NCBI GenBank assembly: GCA_014526335.1
Contig: JACTAT010000166.1
Span: 19,905 to 83,904 of the forward strand
Length of the DNA stretch: 64,000 nt
Origin: Chrysaora quinquecirrha
Taxonomy: Eukaryota; Cnidaria; Scyphozoa; Semaeostomeae; Pelagiidae
Reading direction: 5' to 3'
Position 1 is the first letter of the stretch. Every line of letters starts with the position of its first letter. The notes beneath the pieces were generated by a model. It was not told the origin of the DNA, searched no databases, and saw nothing but the letters and a program-made list of their open reading frames with translations. This document shows, in pieces, positions 23,735-34,511 of the stretch. The position numbers and the translations under genes are program-made.

Positions 23735-26572
23735 CTGTTCAAGATGAAGAAGCTTCTTCTTGTGTTGGTCCTTGGCCTGTGTGCCGTTGCGTTTGCAACA
23801 GAATCTGGTAAGTTTTTCATCCATACAGTTTATTTCAATGCTAAAGCTAAACGTATCCTGATGCTCTCTTTTGACGAGAACATGAGCCTAGTCGGCTGAG
23901 TGAAAGCCAAATTAGCTGAAAATGAAATGAATATGCTTTTCGATCAGCATCTTGGTATAAACTCCGCCTTTTTCAATGTTTCGGTTTGTGACGTTATACT
24001 CTGAGAGTGTCAGAGTGTGTTCGCTGTTTCTTGCAATTTTGAAATCTTGTACTGCTCAAGGACAATTGAAACATATTTACTATGATTGAAATGAATATGA
24101 ATGTGAATATTGCTAAATATGAAACTAAAAACGCTTAATACCAGGATGAAAAAGGGATGAAAACAGACAACAGATAAGAAATCAAATAACATTTTCAACA
24201 GAAATTTGCCACCTTTCCGTTCACATGCTGATCAATTGTAATCTCAAGCCTCAAAGGGAACTGAATAACTAAGTACTTCTTGAGGACATTCGAGCCTGAA
24301 TAGGGCAAAAACTAGTAGTCAGCCTCGATAGAAATTAACTGGCTGTTTAAGAGAAGAGTCAATTTCACTCCCCGTCGAGTATTCTAATGCTTCTGTTAAA
24401 TTTGCAGTGATAAGTTATGTAGCTGTATAGCTGCCTTGTCGCAAAAGCTGTTTACAAGTCCTAACTAGGAAGAAAAAGCACTATCTAAAAATTTATGTAC
24501 TTCCTCTAGGGCCACTTTTGTCGACATCGTGAATACGAATCTACCAGAATTAAGTTTTTCTAAAATTAATTTCTTCTTGAATTTAAGGGCAGCGAATCTT
24601 TGCGGATCTCGTATCGATTTCCGTGATTACTCTTTTCTTATACTTCGTGGGGTAATTTTGTCTTTGAAAATGTCTAACACACTTGCTGCATGCTGCAAAC
24701 CGTTTTTCCAATGAACCCCCGTAAACACCGTTTTTAATAAAAATACAGTGCATGCAACGCGTTATTGAAGAACGAAGTAAAAGAACATTCTATGTCAACC
24801 TACTTCGAAACATCAACCATAGCTTTATTCATAATATAACCATAGAACAAACTAAGAATATGAAATAGCAGCTATTTGTTTTACTTTATACTCCTCTTCA
24901 CAGAAACCGCTGATGTAGCAAAAGACCTTCCTGCTCCTGATGTAGCAAAGGAGGTTGAAAATGAAGACCCCCGGGGGTACTTGACTAAGTTTCGGATAGG
25001 GACGTGCCGCCCGAGAAACAAAATGCCTACCCATATTTATACCAAATTCCTGAAAATATATACCCAAAATTATACGAAAATATTAACTCCTACACTACTT
25101 TATATGCTTAAATGTACTATAATATGTCAGTTCGAATCAAACTTCACCAAGAAAAGTGAAAACAAACGAAAATAAGACCGTTTTTATAAAGTTGATACCG
25201 ATTTTCGAGAAATCGATACCCTTATTTATACCAATTTTCAGAAAATTAAGACCCATGTTTATACCAAAATCATGAAAAACGATACCCTTTTGGGCGGCAC
25301 GTCCCCAGTACCCAAAATATATTAAGTACCCTGGCGATGTTGGTAAGTTACATTAAGTTACATAAGAAACAGGTATTTTACTTCGCAGAGGAAGAATCAC
25401 ATTTCCCAAGAAAAAACATCGAAAACGAACTGTAGACCTCGCAGCTATTAATTCCATTTGAGTTTATTTCGAATTTTTTCGAGTTCGATTCTAAATTGCC
25501 ATGAAAAAGCAACATGAGAGTGAAAGTCTCTGAGAAGTCTGCCGAACCTTTTGCCTTTTAGGATGCGTTCTTATTGGAATTTTTTCGGCTTTTTCTTTCT
25601 CTCGAGACTTCAGAGAGATCGAAAACCATTTTATTAATTGGTTTTATCTTGTGAAAATTGGAGACTCTACAAGCTCCAAACGGTACACAGATATTGAGTT
25701 CGCAGTCTTCGCAGAGATTCTCGTTTCCAAGTAAACTTTTCTTGTTCCGTTTTTTCAAGAAAATGCGCTTTCTGGGATCTGAAATCGGAAGCCTGCGGGT
25801 CAAAATTTAGAAGTATAAAAGAACGCACTAATTATAAGCCTGCCAAAGTCACCGTTTTCGGAATTTAGCTGAAGCAAATATGAATTGTACGCCCTTAGTT
25901 TCATTAACCATTTAGGTTGAAGACCCCCAGTGGCAACCAATTAACATGCAATTCAAAAAATTTTTTACAAAAGCACTCCTTCGCGGTTGTAGCCAAAATC
26001 CAATACGAGCCTCTCCTCAGCATAGAAGCTGCGATCGAAAAACCTGGATGTTCCAATGGAATGTCGTTACACCGTGATCAAAATATCGACAAAGTATACC
26101 TACTTTTAACTCTTATTCTATCGGGCCTTTTTAAAGCAGGTGAAGGGGATATTTTTCCACCCGTTTCTCTAGATATCGCCTTCTTGTGCAGTTAAAGCAA
26201 TGAAACTTGGTACTTGCAAAATCTTTAGGCGAAATATAATTGTCATCTTTATTCATTATTATTGAGAAATATAACTAATTGCTATATCTGTAAGTAATAT
26301 ACTTCTCTTTCTTCTCAGCTCAAAAAAGTCCCATCATCAGACTATTCATACGTCGTCGTCGTCGTAATGTCCGTCGTCGTCGTCGCTTTGTCTTCCGTCG
26401 TCGTCGTCGTATTACCCGTCGTCGTCGTCGCTTTGTCTTCCGTCGTCGTCGTCGTATTACCCGTCGTCGTCGTCGCTTTGTCTTCCGTCGTCGTCGTCGC
26501 TTCTATTATCGTCGTCGTCGTCGTATCCTCCGTCGTCGTCGTTGTCCTCCCGGCGGTTGTTGGGGAAAGTAA
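23735..26572 (+). CDS. Secreted arginine-block peptide precursor (antimicrobial-peptide-like architecture), propiece exon interrupted by a MITE
   Basis: Three coding exons are visible. Exon 23735-23807 has ATG at 23744 and encodes a 21-residue signal peptide (MKKLLLVL start), ending in phase 1 at GTAAGT. Exon 24904-25342 starts with an acidic stretch (five Glu and four Asp in 22 residues) and ends at TTG|GTAAGT. Exon 26319-26572 follows TTCTTCTCAG. Read in the only frame without early stops that fits phase 1, it encodes 83 residues, of which 45 are Arg. These form eight RRRRR blocks and one RRRR, separated by FVF, IT, FYY or IL, then CPPGGCWGK and TAA. Signal peptide, anionic propiece and cationic tail is the layout of cnidarian antimicrobial precursors such as arminins. 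The function is inferred. A family C MITE (about 24968-25335) lies inside exon 24904-25342, adds stops and shifts phase. This copy is therefore probably disrupted unless the insertion is polymorphic or removed from the transcript. Confidence 0.72.
24968..25335. mobile_element. MITE family C inserted in the propiece exon
   Basis: It shows the same 'GGGACGTGCCGCCC' (24998) and 'GGGCGGCACGTCCCC' (25294) inverted ends and interior as 12591-12933. Outer ends are 'cccccgggggtactt' and 'aagtacccTGG'. Exon sequence lies immediately on both sides. Leaving the element out, the exon's phase agrees with the arginine exon; with it, the frame hits stops. Confidence 0.75.
26319..26572 (+). CDS. Arginine-block exon (last coding exon)
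   Basis: Coding is dominated by CGT, with an occasional CGC closing a block. A 45-bp unit (RRRRRFVF followed by RRRRRIT) is repeated about 2.5 times, so the exon is itself a minisatellite. The two cysteines in CPPGGC could form one disulphide. The terminal Gly-Lys could serve as an amidation signal, leaving a C-terminal Trp-amide. No other exon in the window has this composition. Confidence 0.75.
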
Positions 26573-26988
26573 AGTCAGAAGACAATTCCATTCAACAGAC
26601 TCCTTTTGAGCATATTTAGTCAGTTTTTACGTTAATTCAGTTATTTAATTTTGCAGCAAAGAGATATGTATTTCATATCAAAACAGATGTTTTTCTTTGA
26701 TCATTCTTTCTAACTTGTTACGACAGACCAGACATAAATATAAATTTTAAGAATTTAATGTTCAAACAAAAACAATTTTCCGCTCTATACGTGTATCACT
26801 TCATTAATCTCGTACACCTTCACGATAAATCTCCATAAATCTAATAACTGCTATAAATCTTTTTGAAATCTAATGTTTTAGCCACTGCGCATGTGCACAA
26901 GTCTTGATTCGCCCGAGCAGGACTAAGCTACAATCATGGACAAAATATGTTTAGACAAATACTCAGTCATGTTGATTGGGGGTCAATG

Positions 26989-27131
26989 TCTCTGCCCCCC
27001 TCCCCCTTTCAATGCTGATTTCTTTGTGACAGATTTCTTTATACATATTCTGCCCGCATGATGGGTCGCTCAATTCTGTGGCGAATGAAACGAAATTATC
27101 AACATTGAACTGGGGGGAGGGGGGCAAAGTG
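26989..27131. mobile_element. Small MITE with C-rich/G-rich inverted ends
   Basis: 'tgcccccctccccctttcaatg' is mirrored by 'cattgaactggggggaggggggca', enclosing about 90 bp. Non-coding. Confidence 0.5.
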
Positions 27132-27139
27132 AGCCAATA

Positions 27140-27860
27140 CGCTATGTGGAGGCACATTTTCAGTGTTGTCTCAACAATTTTTTAGTGATTGTAGACAAAG
27201 ATTGTAGCCTAAGTGCGTGCGTTCTGCGTTGTTCGAAGATGTAATCTGAAATTAAGCTTAAGTCTTTGAGGCCAAATCAAGTCTTTTCTACATTCATTGT
27301 GAAAGAAAGTTTTGCAAGGCAAAATTCGAAACATCAGAACAAATCAAAGAAATCGCTATATAAATCTTTGTAAATCTCAATAAATCCCATAAATCTCGTA
27401 CGCCATTTTAAGGTTGTCAGACACCCATCGAAAGCGGTCTTAAAAAGTCCACCTTAAATGTTATCCTTTCTCACTCGATGATACAAAACAAACATCACTG
27501 TAATTATTTAAAATTTTGCTTTTGCGGTGCCTTGTTAATTAGATACGAGTGCTATCTGGCTCTGCGTGAGTGAGTTTAGGCGCGCGTTTGTTATGTTGTC
27601 TGGCCTACCGTAAAAGCTCTATTGAGCCCCTGGGGGGCTTATTTCATTTTGGAAGTTTTTGCGGGGGGACTTTATTAGAGATGGGGTATAATTAGATAGT
27701 GGGTGCTTAATAAATCATTTAGCATATTTTGTTTTTGTCAAGACGAATGCCACAGACATTAAAAATGAACTATAAAAGAAAGTTTAAACCTTAGATCACA
27801 TGAGATTCGTAGTAACTAAGTAGTTATTAGTTGTTGTTAGACAAAAGTTTTGGATATCAA
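27140..27860. other. Intergenic sequence with transposon-end debris
   Basis: No gene. The stretch 27605-27690 ('taccgtaaaagctctattgagcccctgggg') looks like one end of another MITE, without a visible partner. Confidence 0.4.
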
Positions 27861-27863
27861 ATA

Positions 27864-28228
27864 CACACTTTTTTTTATAAGAATACAGTCTATAAGAATA
27901 TTCAGGCTCAAAATTGCTGAAATTTAAGAATTATTTTAGAATAATCTGAGGCTCAAGATTGACGAGGATCATTTTTATTTCTCTGCGTTTTTTACACTGT
28001 ACGATAAGTGTGTTTTGTTCACATATTGTTCTGTTCTGTTCATGTTCTTTTTGAATATAAAATAACAGATGACAAAGATGTGACTTATTTCTCTTGATCT
28101 TCAGGCCATTTTACAACACTGATGAGAATAATTTAAGAATATTTTCAGGCTCAAAATCGAATAAGGTTAAGAATAATCGAGGCTCGGCAAAAAATAAGGT
28201 AGGCCTATTCTTATAAAAAAAAAGTGTG
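27864..28228. mobile_element. TA-flanked MITE family A
   Basis: A 365-bp element with 'CACACTTTTTTTTATAAGAATA'-type ends and TA at 27862-27863 and 28229-28230. It is the reverse match of 9340-9739. It lies about 170 bp beyond the stop codon of the transporter gene. Confidence 0.8.
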
Positions 28229-28396
28229 TACGTTACAACTTAACTTCATTTAATTGTGTACGTTTACTTCTGAACTTTCAAACAAGCAAATCAGCCTGGT
28301 AATCTCAATATGATTTCCTAAACCAGCTACAAAAAGAGAAAAATCATAGAGCAAAACAAAGTTTAAAAACCACTTAGTTCCTGTTATGAATTTTTT

Positions 28397-29989
28397 TCAT
28401 AATTTATTATCCTCAGTTTCATCTGCTTTTATATCGTTCACATTAAAAACACATGGAACAAGATTGCATTTAACTATCAAAAACTGGTTAAATCTCGCCA
28501 TAATATTATGTATACATGATGGCAGACTATCATGCTTCATGACAAAAATATAATAAACTGGAAAAGCAAAGAATGAAAGAGCTAAGCAAATACTAGACTC
28601 AACTGGTCTCTTAACAAATGGAATGACAACAAGAAACAATGCGACTACACTTGTAAAAATTGGGTTTGCGATCCAAACTCTAAATGGCCTAGGCAAGTCA
28701 GGTTTTCGTACGCGCATGACAATTACACTAAATAGGGCTAACAAATACTTCAGCCAAACAGCATATGAATAAAACGCAAGAAGTCCTTGCATAGTGATGC
28801 CTGGCAGCATCAAACAAACTGCCGTTAGTATAAAGTAGATTACAACAGCAGGTATTGGAGTGCGTCTGTTTTTATGAATAAAGGATATAAAATAAGGAAG
28901 ATGTCCTTCTCTAGCAGCAGATAATAATACTCGTGACAGAATGAACACTGTTGCATTCACTGAACCAAAACAGGAAAATGATACTGCGAATGGGATCACG
29001 AGTGCAACTCTTTTGCCAAGAATACTTTCGACAAATGTTGTTGCCACTGTGAGAGACTTTGCCATCTGAGCACGTGACAGAGCTGACATTAAAGCAAGGT
29101 TAATCAATACATAGCATACAATAACAAATGGTATGCCAGTCATAATAGCCAACCATAGATTTTTCTTAACATTTTCAATTTCTTCAGTGACTGATGCAAT
29201 GAGACCCCATCCATCATAAGCCCATAACCCATTATACAGTGCGAGTCCAAAACTTCCAATATCGAATTCAGCAGTGCTGTTAAATATGTTACTGTAGTTT
29301 TCTGTGTGCCCAATGGACACTTGCCATATACCAAGAGCAACCAAAAATAGAATGGCAAGGGTTTGAATAGCAGTGAACCAAATTTGTAATTTTCCAACAA
29401 ACGTTGTACTGACACAGTTAATAATTGTTGACATAAGCATTGCCACCAAACCAATCAGCTTACTTAACCATATTCCAGTATCACTTTCAATATCATAAAA
29501 AGGTTCGACAATGTGTTGTCCGATTGCGAGTCCCAATATAGCCATGTCACTCGGTATAATCAGAAATGTAACGGTCCACATTACAAAAAACCCCATGGCT
29601 TTGCCGTATGCCTCTGAAATGTATACGTACTCGCCACCGACTTTCCCATACATGCAAGCGAGTTCACAAAAGCACAGTGCACCAAATACGCAAGGTATTC
29701 CAGAAATGACCCAAACAATAATTGCCATTCCCATATTATTTGTTTCTTTCGCGACTAAACCAGGAGAAATGAAGATCCCTGAGCCAAATAGGATGCCAAC
29801 GATGAAAACAAACGCATGCTTGTATCCAAGACTTCGCTTTAATTCCTTGCCACTTTTGATGAAGCTGTTGTTTTGCAAGCTGAATTCAACTGATGTTGTT
29901 GATTTAACTAGCGGGGAAGACTCGTCAAAAGGCTGATTCCACTGACTTGAGGATGATTTTTTATCTTCCATGTTGAAGCTGTGTTTCAT
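28397..29989 (-). CDS. SLC7-family (LAT-type) amino-acid transporter, intronless
   Basis: A 530-residue protein of the amino-acid/polyamine/cation superfamily. After a Ser-rich N terminus it has the LAT-family substrate-binding motif GSGIF at residues 69-73 in the first membrane helix. About twelve hydrophobic segments follow, including motifs such as 'GGEYVYI' and 'YNGLWAYDGW' that are typical of SLC7 light chains. These proteins exchange neutral or dibasic amino acids at the plasma membrane, usually in a disulphide pair with an SLC3 heavy chain. A Cys follows the helix 3 region in the family, but I cannot assign it firmly. Length is normal for the family (about 500-535). The whole protein is one exon with no internal stops, so it is intact and either natively intronless or a retrogene. 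The start ATG is chosen as the first in the open frame; a second Met lies at residue 7. Substrate is not predictable from sequence alone. Confidence 0.93.
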   Translation of the reverse strand: MKHSFNMEDKKSSSSQWNQPFDESSPLVKSTTSVEFSLQNNSFIKSGKELKRSLGYKHAFVFIVGILFGSGIFISPGLVAKETNNMGMAIIVWVISGIPCVFGALCFCELACMYGKVGGEYVYISEAYGKAMGFFVMWTVTFLIIPSDMAILGLAIGQHIVEPFYDIESDTGIWLSKLIGLVAMLMSTIINCVSTTFVGKLQIWFTAIQTLAILFLVALGIWQVSIGHTENYSNIFNSTAEFDIGSFGLALYNGLWAYDGWGLIASVTEEIENVKKNLWLAIMTGIPFVIVCYVLINLALMSALSRAQMAKSLTVATTFVESILGKRVALVIPFAVSFSCFGSVNATVFILSRVLLSAAREGHLPYFISFIHKNRRTPIPAVVIYFILTAVCLMLPGITMQGLLAFYSYAVWLKYLLALFSVIVMRVRKPDLPRPFRVWIANPIFTSVVALFLVVIPFVKRPVESSICLALSFFAFPVYYIFVMKHDSLPSCIHNIMARFNQFLIVKCNLVPCVFNVNDIKADETEDNKL

Positions 29990-30553
29990 TTATCCTTACT
30001 ATACAATCAAAGCAGTGACAGCCTAGTAATACCTTGTTTAAAAACCTGTTTACTAGCTTACTGAGTCAACCAGCTGAAGCAGACGCTTTTTTTGACGCTT
30101 GATGGCAAATGAAATGTCTGAAAAGCAAGTTAACTGTTGAAATAAAATTGACCTGTCTGGTCCAACGAATTTGCGGCTTTGCAATCCGATTTATAAGCCT
30201 CGTTCTATAGAGCTCAATAACTCCTTCATTTTAATTCATAAAAAAACGTTCTTTCAACTGTAATCTCGTATGACGGAAATTAAAGAAAAGAAATTGCCAG
30301 AATGCCCAAAAATGAAAAAAAAACATACCTTTCTCAAGTCCACAAGAATTTGATCTGATAGTTATCGTACTAGCCATTTAACATAAACAAAAACACTTTC
30401 AAATTTCTAGATTCTTATTAACTTGAGGTTATCATTTTTGCGAGGATGCAAATTATGTGTTAATGATGCAGATCTGTGTATTTCAAACTGTAAGAACATA
30501 TCAAACGTATAACTGTTTCAAAATATTTTGATGTGTTGACCTCTCCTATAATA

Positions 30554-30640
30554 CAGGGTGTTCCAAAAAAAGGAACCCGGTAAAGAAACCTTCGTACCAA
30601 AGTCAATATTTAATTTTTGAGCATGAAATTTGGTACTCAT
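30554..30640. mobile_element. Partial 'CAGGGTGTTCC' MITE copy
   Basis: Matches the right end of 20248-20543 in reverse complement for about 85 bp, then diverges. TA precedes it (30552-30553). The other end was not found. Confidence 0.55.
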
Positions 30641-30920
30641 GTTTTTGAAGGAATACGAATTATGCAGACATCACTTTATATTGCTTTACTTCATGAATAA
30701 AACTAGGCAGAAACAAAATTTTTGACACTAATTTTTTAGTGAACACAAAGAACAGTGACATGAACTTCAAAAAAGCACAACTCGCCATAAACAGTTTTTT
30801 AAACAATTTTGCCCGTCTAAATCAATCATTTTTCAAACCCTTGGCTTGAACTAACCAGAGGACGTATCAATGAAATCTTGATGTTGTCTTCTCTAGTGTT
30901 GTTTGGTTCAAAAACGGGTA

Positions 30921-31020
30921 CACGCTTTTTTTTATAAAGAACCACTTTATGAAAAAGGAACCTACATGCAGAAGGCCCAAAAATTCAAGGAACTTATACT
31001 ACTAAAGAGAAGATCATTCA
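30921..31020 (+). mobile_element. MITE family B fragment
   Basis: After TA, 'CACGCTTTTTTTTATAAAG' opens a 95-bp match to 13147-13240. The remainder of the family is missing. Confidence 0.55.
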
Positions 31021-31834
31021 CAACTTTTTCTTACATTCTTCTAGGGATTTTGCGAATTAGCACCTCGATTACCCTGGGTACCAGAGCCTCAAGATTGGAA
31101 CCGCAGAACAAAATAAAAAAAAAATAATAAGTTGAGCAAAATACGAGGCTCTGGTTCCATCCAAACAGAGTCTCGTTCTGATTATGAAAGGCGCCATTCC
31201 ATGTAGCCACCACATATCGACTGGAACGACAACTCTATTGTTCTGATGTCTGCACGTATGGATTTTCAGAAAAACAAGGCCTTTGTGCGTAAAATATGCA
31301 TTCACATATTGCTCGATTTTGTGCACGAAAATTGGTTTAACCTAGTGGTTTTTGGGAGGAAAAATGAAAGAAATAGCTGCTGCAACTGAACATGGAGTTA
31401 TAATTTCATAATTCATTTTTGAAACGAAGAACGGCTGTGTTGAACCTGCTGTAAGCAAAGCTTAGGCCACCCAATTACTGATTTCAAAAAGCTCCAGAGT
31501 TAGAAGAACTTTATCATATAATATATTTTAACAAGGTTAAAGTTTCATGGAATAACAGAAATAAAGAAATTATGAAAGAGCATCTGGATCGAGTAAATTA
31601 AGAATAAACTTCTGTACATATATGAAGTATAAGAGAAGGCTTCGTTCAGGTCGTTTCAGGTGACGATAAAATCCAAGCGTTATATTATTCAATATCAATG
31701 CGTTATATTTAAAGATATTTAGTATCATAACCATAACTATGTAAATTTGTTTCTTAAAATGTATAATTCGTACTTTTCTAGTGGTTTTCATCTCAGACCT
31801 AGTAGCTGGACTTGATATTTTGAAGGCGGCCTAC

Positions 31835-32060
31835 CAGTCAAAATGAAATGCCGCGATTTGGAAAGGCGGCGATTTTCCATGTCCAGTTGGGAGAATGGCA
31901 AAAGTATCTTTTGATAGGCAACGAATCGATCTTAAAATCTCGAACTGCTGAGTTTATAACTCGTGTATATGTGGGAAATGTTTCTGTAATACTTTTCCAG
32001 CAGCACCCTTTAACGCTTCCTCCATTTTTCTTTTCCCCACAAACTGGCATTGGAACTTCC
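31835..32060 (-). pseudogene. RecQ-like helicase N-terminal fragment with internal stop
   Basis: The minus strand in one frame reads from 'KRKMEEALKGAAGK' near 32045 to 'TFAILPTGHGKSPPFQIAAF' near 31865. 'LPTGHGKS' is the Walker A motif of RecQ-type ATP-dependent DNA helicases. The upstream 'QQFEILRSI' resembles the family's Q-motif region. One in-frame TAA lies between them and the frame ends soon after the Walker motif, so this is a broken fragment. RecQ-like helicase genes are commonly scattered in cnidarian genomes. Confidence 0.65.
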
Positions 32061-32329
32061 TCCAACGATCAATTCAAGCATCAACCGTTGTGTTTCGCTT
32101 CAGGAATAAAACTGTCTTATTTTAAGACAGATACCAACCAATATTTCTTATAGTTTTTCTTTGTGTTTCAATGCGCAAACCAAATCGAGGCTTGCGTTGC
32201 CAAATGGCCTTGAATGGGCCTAGTCACTTGCTAGCTAATGGCAGTTGCTGCGGGCAATCAGTATATATGATTGTAGTTATATTCACATTAATGATATTTT
32301 TGTATCTTGTTTTGTAATAATTGTGCATA

Positions 32330-32598
32330 TTATGAGCTCTAGCAGTGAAGATTCTGATACGCCTCTTGTTGATCCGGCCACTGGATTACCTGTACTTTTA
32401 CTTGGATCAAAGCAGCCCATTCCAAAGCGTACGCGCTACCGTCAAGCTAGCCCTCACTTTTTCAGCCCTCAATTTCAATGCGGTATCGTACTTAGACAAA
32501 CGGCGCCGCGTCATGGTCGGCGTCAGGTTTTTGTACCTGCGTGTCTTATTGCAAATGAAGTCCATTTCGTTCTAGAATGCCAAAATTTACAACCATAA
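32330..32598 (+). other. Short Ser-rich ORF of unknown status
   Basis: An 89-codon frame starting MSSSSEDSD at 32332 and ending at 32598, just outside the left 187-bp array. No domain was recognised. It could be a chance ORF or a remnant of an element's terminal gene. Confidence 0.25.
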
Positions 32599-32855
32599 GC
32601 GGAAAAAACTTCTTTGAAAAAACTTCTTGATAAAATACATTAAATATTCTGCCCGAATATCAAAAATATCCGGAAAAAACGAGCAAAAATACGGCGACAA
32701 ATGAAAAGAGACCTTTTTAAAATTTATACTCGGACATTTCCTGTTTGAAATTTATGGATAACGTCTTAAACAAAATACTTAGGGAGTTCTTATTTAAGAT
32801 ATTTGTATTATAAATTTCTACTGTATTTTCAGCTGGGGAATTATCGGCTATTTTT

Positions 32856-34437
32856 TTCTATAGTTTAACCACTGGAGTATGAGAATCTGAGGTCTATTTT
32901 GTGGCAACAAATGTTTAAGTAGGCAGCCCTCACCTGTTTCTGCAAGCTGTTTGTCGAATCGTTTGAAAAAGGTCAACGCCCCCCTGTCTTATACTCGCTC
33001 GCGCAGCAATAAGCAATGCTATAAAGAACTCTAAAAAACAGTATATGATAGTTTAATCATTGGAGAATAAGAATTTGAAGTCTATTTCGTGGCACAAAAT
33101 GTTTAAGTAGCCAGCCCTCACCTGTTTCTGCAAGCTGTTCGTCGAATCGTTTGAAAAAGGACAACGCCCCCTGTCTTATACTCGCTCGCGCAGCAATAAG
33201 CAATGCTATAAAGAACTCTAAAAAACAGTATATGATAGTTTAATCATTGGAGAATAAGAATTTGAAGTCTATTTCGTGGCACAAAATGTTTAAGTAGCCA
33301 GCCCTCACCTGTTTCTGCAAGCTGTTCGTCGAATCGTTTGAAAAAGGACAACGCCCCTGTCTTATACTCGCTCGCGCAGCAATAAGCAATGCTATAAAGA
33401 ACTCTAAAAAACAGTATATGATAGTTTAATCATTGGAGAATAAGAATTTGAAGTCTATTTCGTGGCACAAAATGTTTAAGTAGCCAGCCCTCACCTGTTT
33501 CTGCAAGCTGTTCGTCGAATCGTTTGAAAAAGGACAACGCCCCCTGTCTTATACTCGCTCGCGCAGCAATAAGCAATGCTATAAAGAACTCTAAAAAACA
33601 GTATATGATAGTTTAATCATTGGAGAATAAGATTTTGAAGTCTATTTCGTGGCACAAAATGTTTAAGTAGCCAGCCCTCACCTGTTTCTGCAAGCTGTTC
33701 GTCGAATCGTTTGAAAAAGTACAACGCCCCCCCTGTCTTATACTCGCTCGCGCAGCAATAAGCAATGCTATAAAGAACTCTAAAAAACAGTATATGATAG
33801 TTTAATCATTGGAGAATAAGAATTTGAAGTCTATTTCGTGGCACAAAATGTTTAAGTAGCCAGCCCTCACCTGTTTCTGCAAGCTGTTCGTCGAATCGTT
33901 TGAAAAAGGTCAACGCCCCCTGTCTTATACTCGCTCGCGCAGCAATAAGCAATGCTATAAAGAACTCTAAAAAACATTATATGATAGTTTTATCATTGGA
34001 GAATAAGGATCTGACGTCTATTTTGTGGCACAAGATGTTTAAGTAGCCAGCCCTCACCTATTTCTGCAAGCTGTTCGTCGAATCGTTTGAAAAAGGTCAA
34101 CGCCCCCTGTCTTATACTCGCTCGCGCAGCAATAAGCAATGCTATAAGGAACTCTAAAAAACATTATATGATAGTTTTATCATTGGAGAATAAGGATCTG
34201 ACGTCTATTTTGTGGCACAAGATGTTTAAGTAGCCAGCCCTCACCTATTTCTGCAAGCTGTTCGTCGAATCGTTTGAAAAAGGTCAACGCCCCCTGTCTT
34301 ATACTCGCTCGCGCAGCAATAAGCAATGCTATAAGGAACTCTAAAGAACATTATATGATCGTTTAATCATTGGAGAATAAGAATTTGAAGTCTATTTCGT
34401 GGCACAAAATGTTTAAGTAGCCAGCCCTCACCTGTGG
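32856..34437 (+). repeat. 187-bp tandem array, left arm of an inverted pair
   Basis: Nine units with spacing 186-189 bp (landmark 'atgtttaag' at 32911, 33099, 33286, 33472, 33659, 33848, 34035, 34222, 34409). Inner units are almost identical; the outermost left one is more diverged. Each unit contains 'cagccctcacctgtttctgc', 'aacgccccctgtcttatac' and 'cgctcgcgcagcaataagc'. The same unit in reverse complement forms the array 45221-46728. Confidence 0.92.
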
Positions 34438-34511
34438 AATCCGATCAATAAAGGACTACATCCATGTCTCATTTTCAATTATATAACTAACAGAACGTGT
34501 TCACTCGGGGG

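Noticed and set aside
26367..26609. Val-rich plus-strand ORF across the CGT repeats
   Set aside because: It is the wrong frame of the arginine exon. The frame that fits the upstream splice phase and acceptor encodes Arg blocks.
29511..29936. Plus-strand 141-codon ORF
   Set aside because: It is the antisense shadow of the SLC7 transporter.
32856..34437. Resemblance of the 187-bp array to a CRISPR or other short-spaced array
   Set aside because: Whole 187-bp units repeat with no variable spacers, and the context is eukaryotic.
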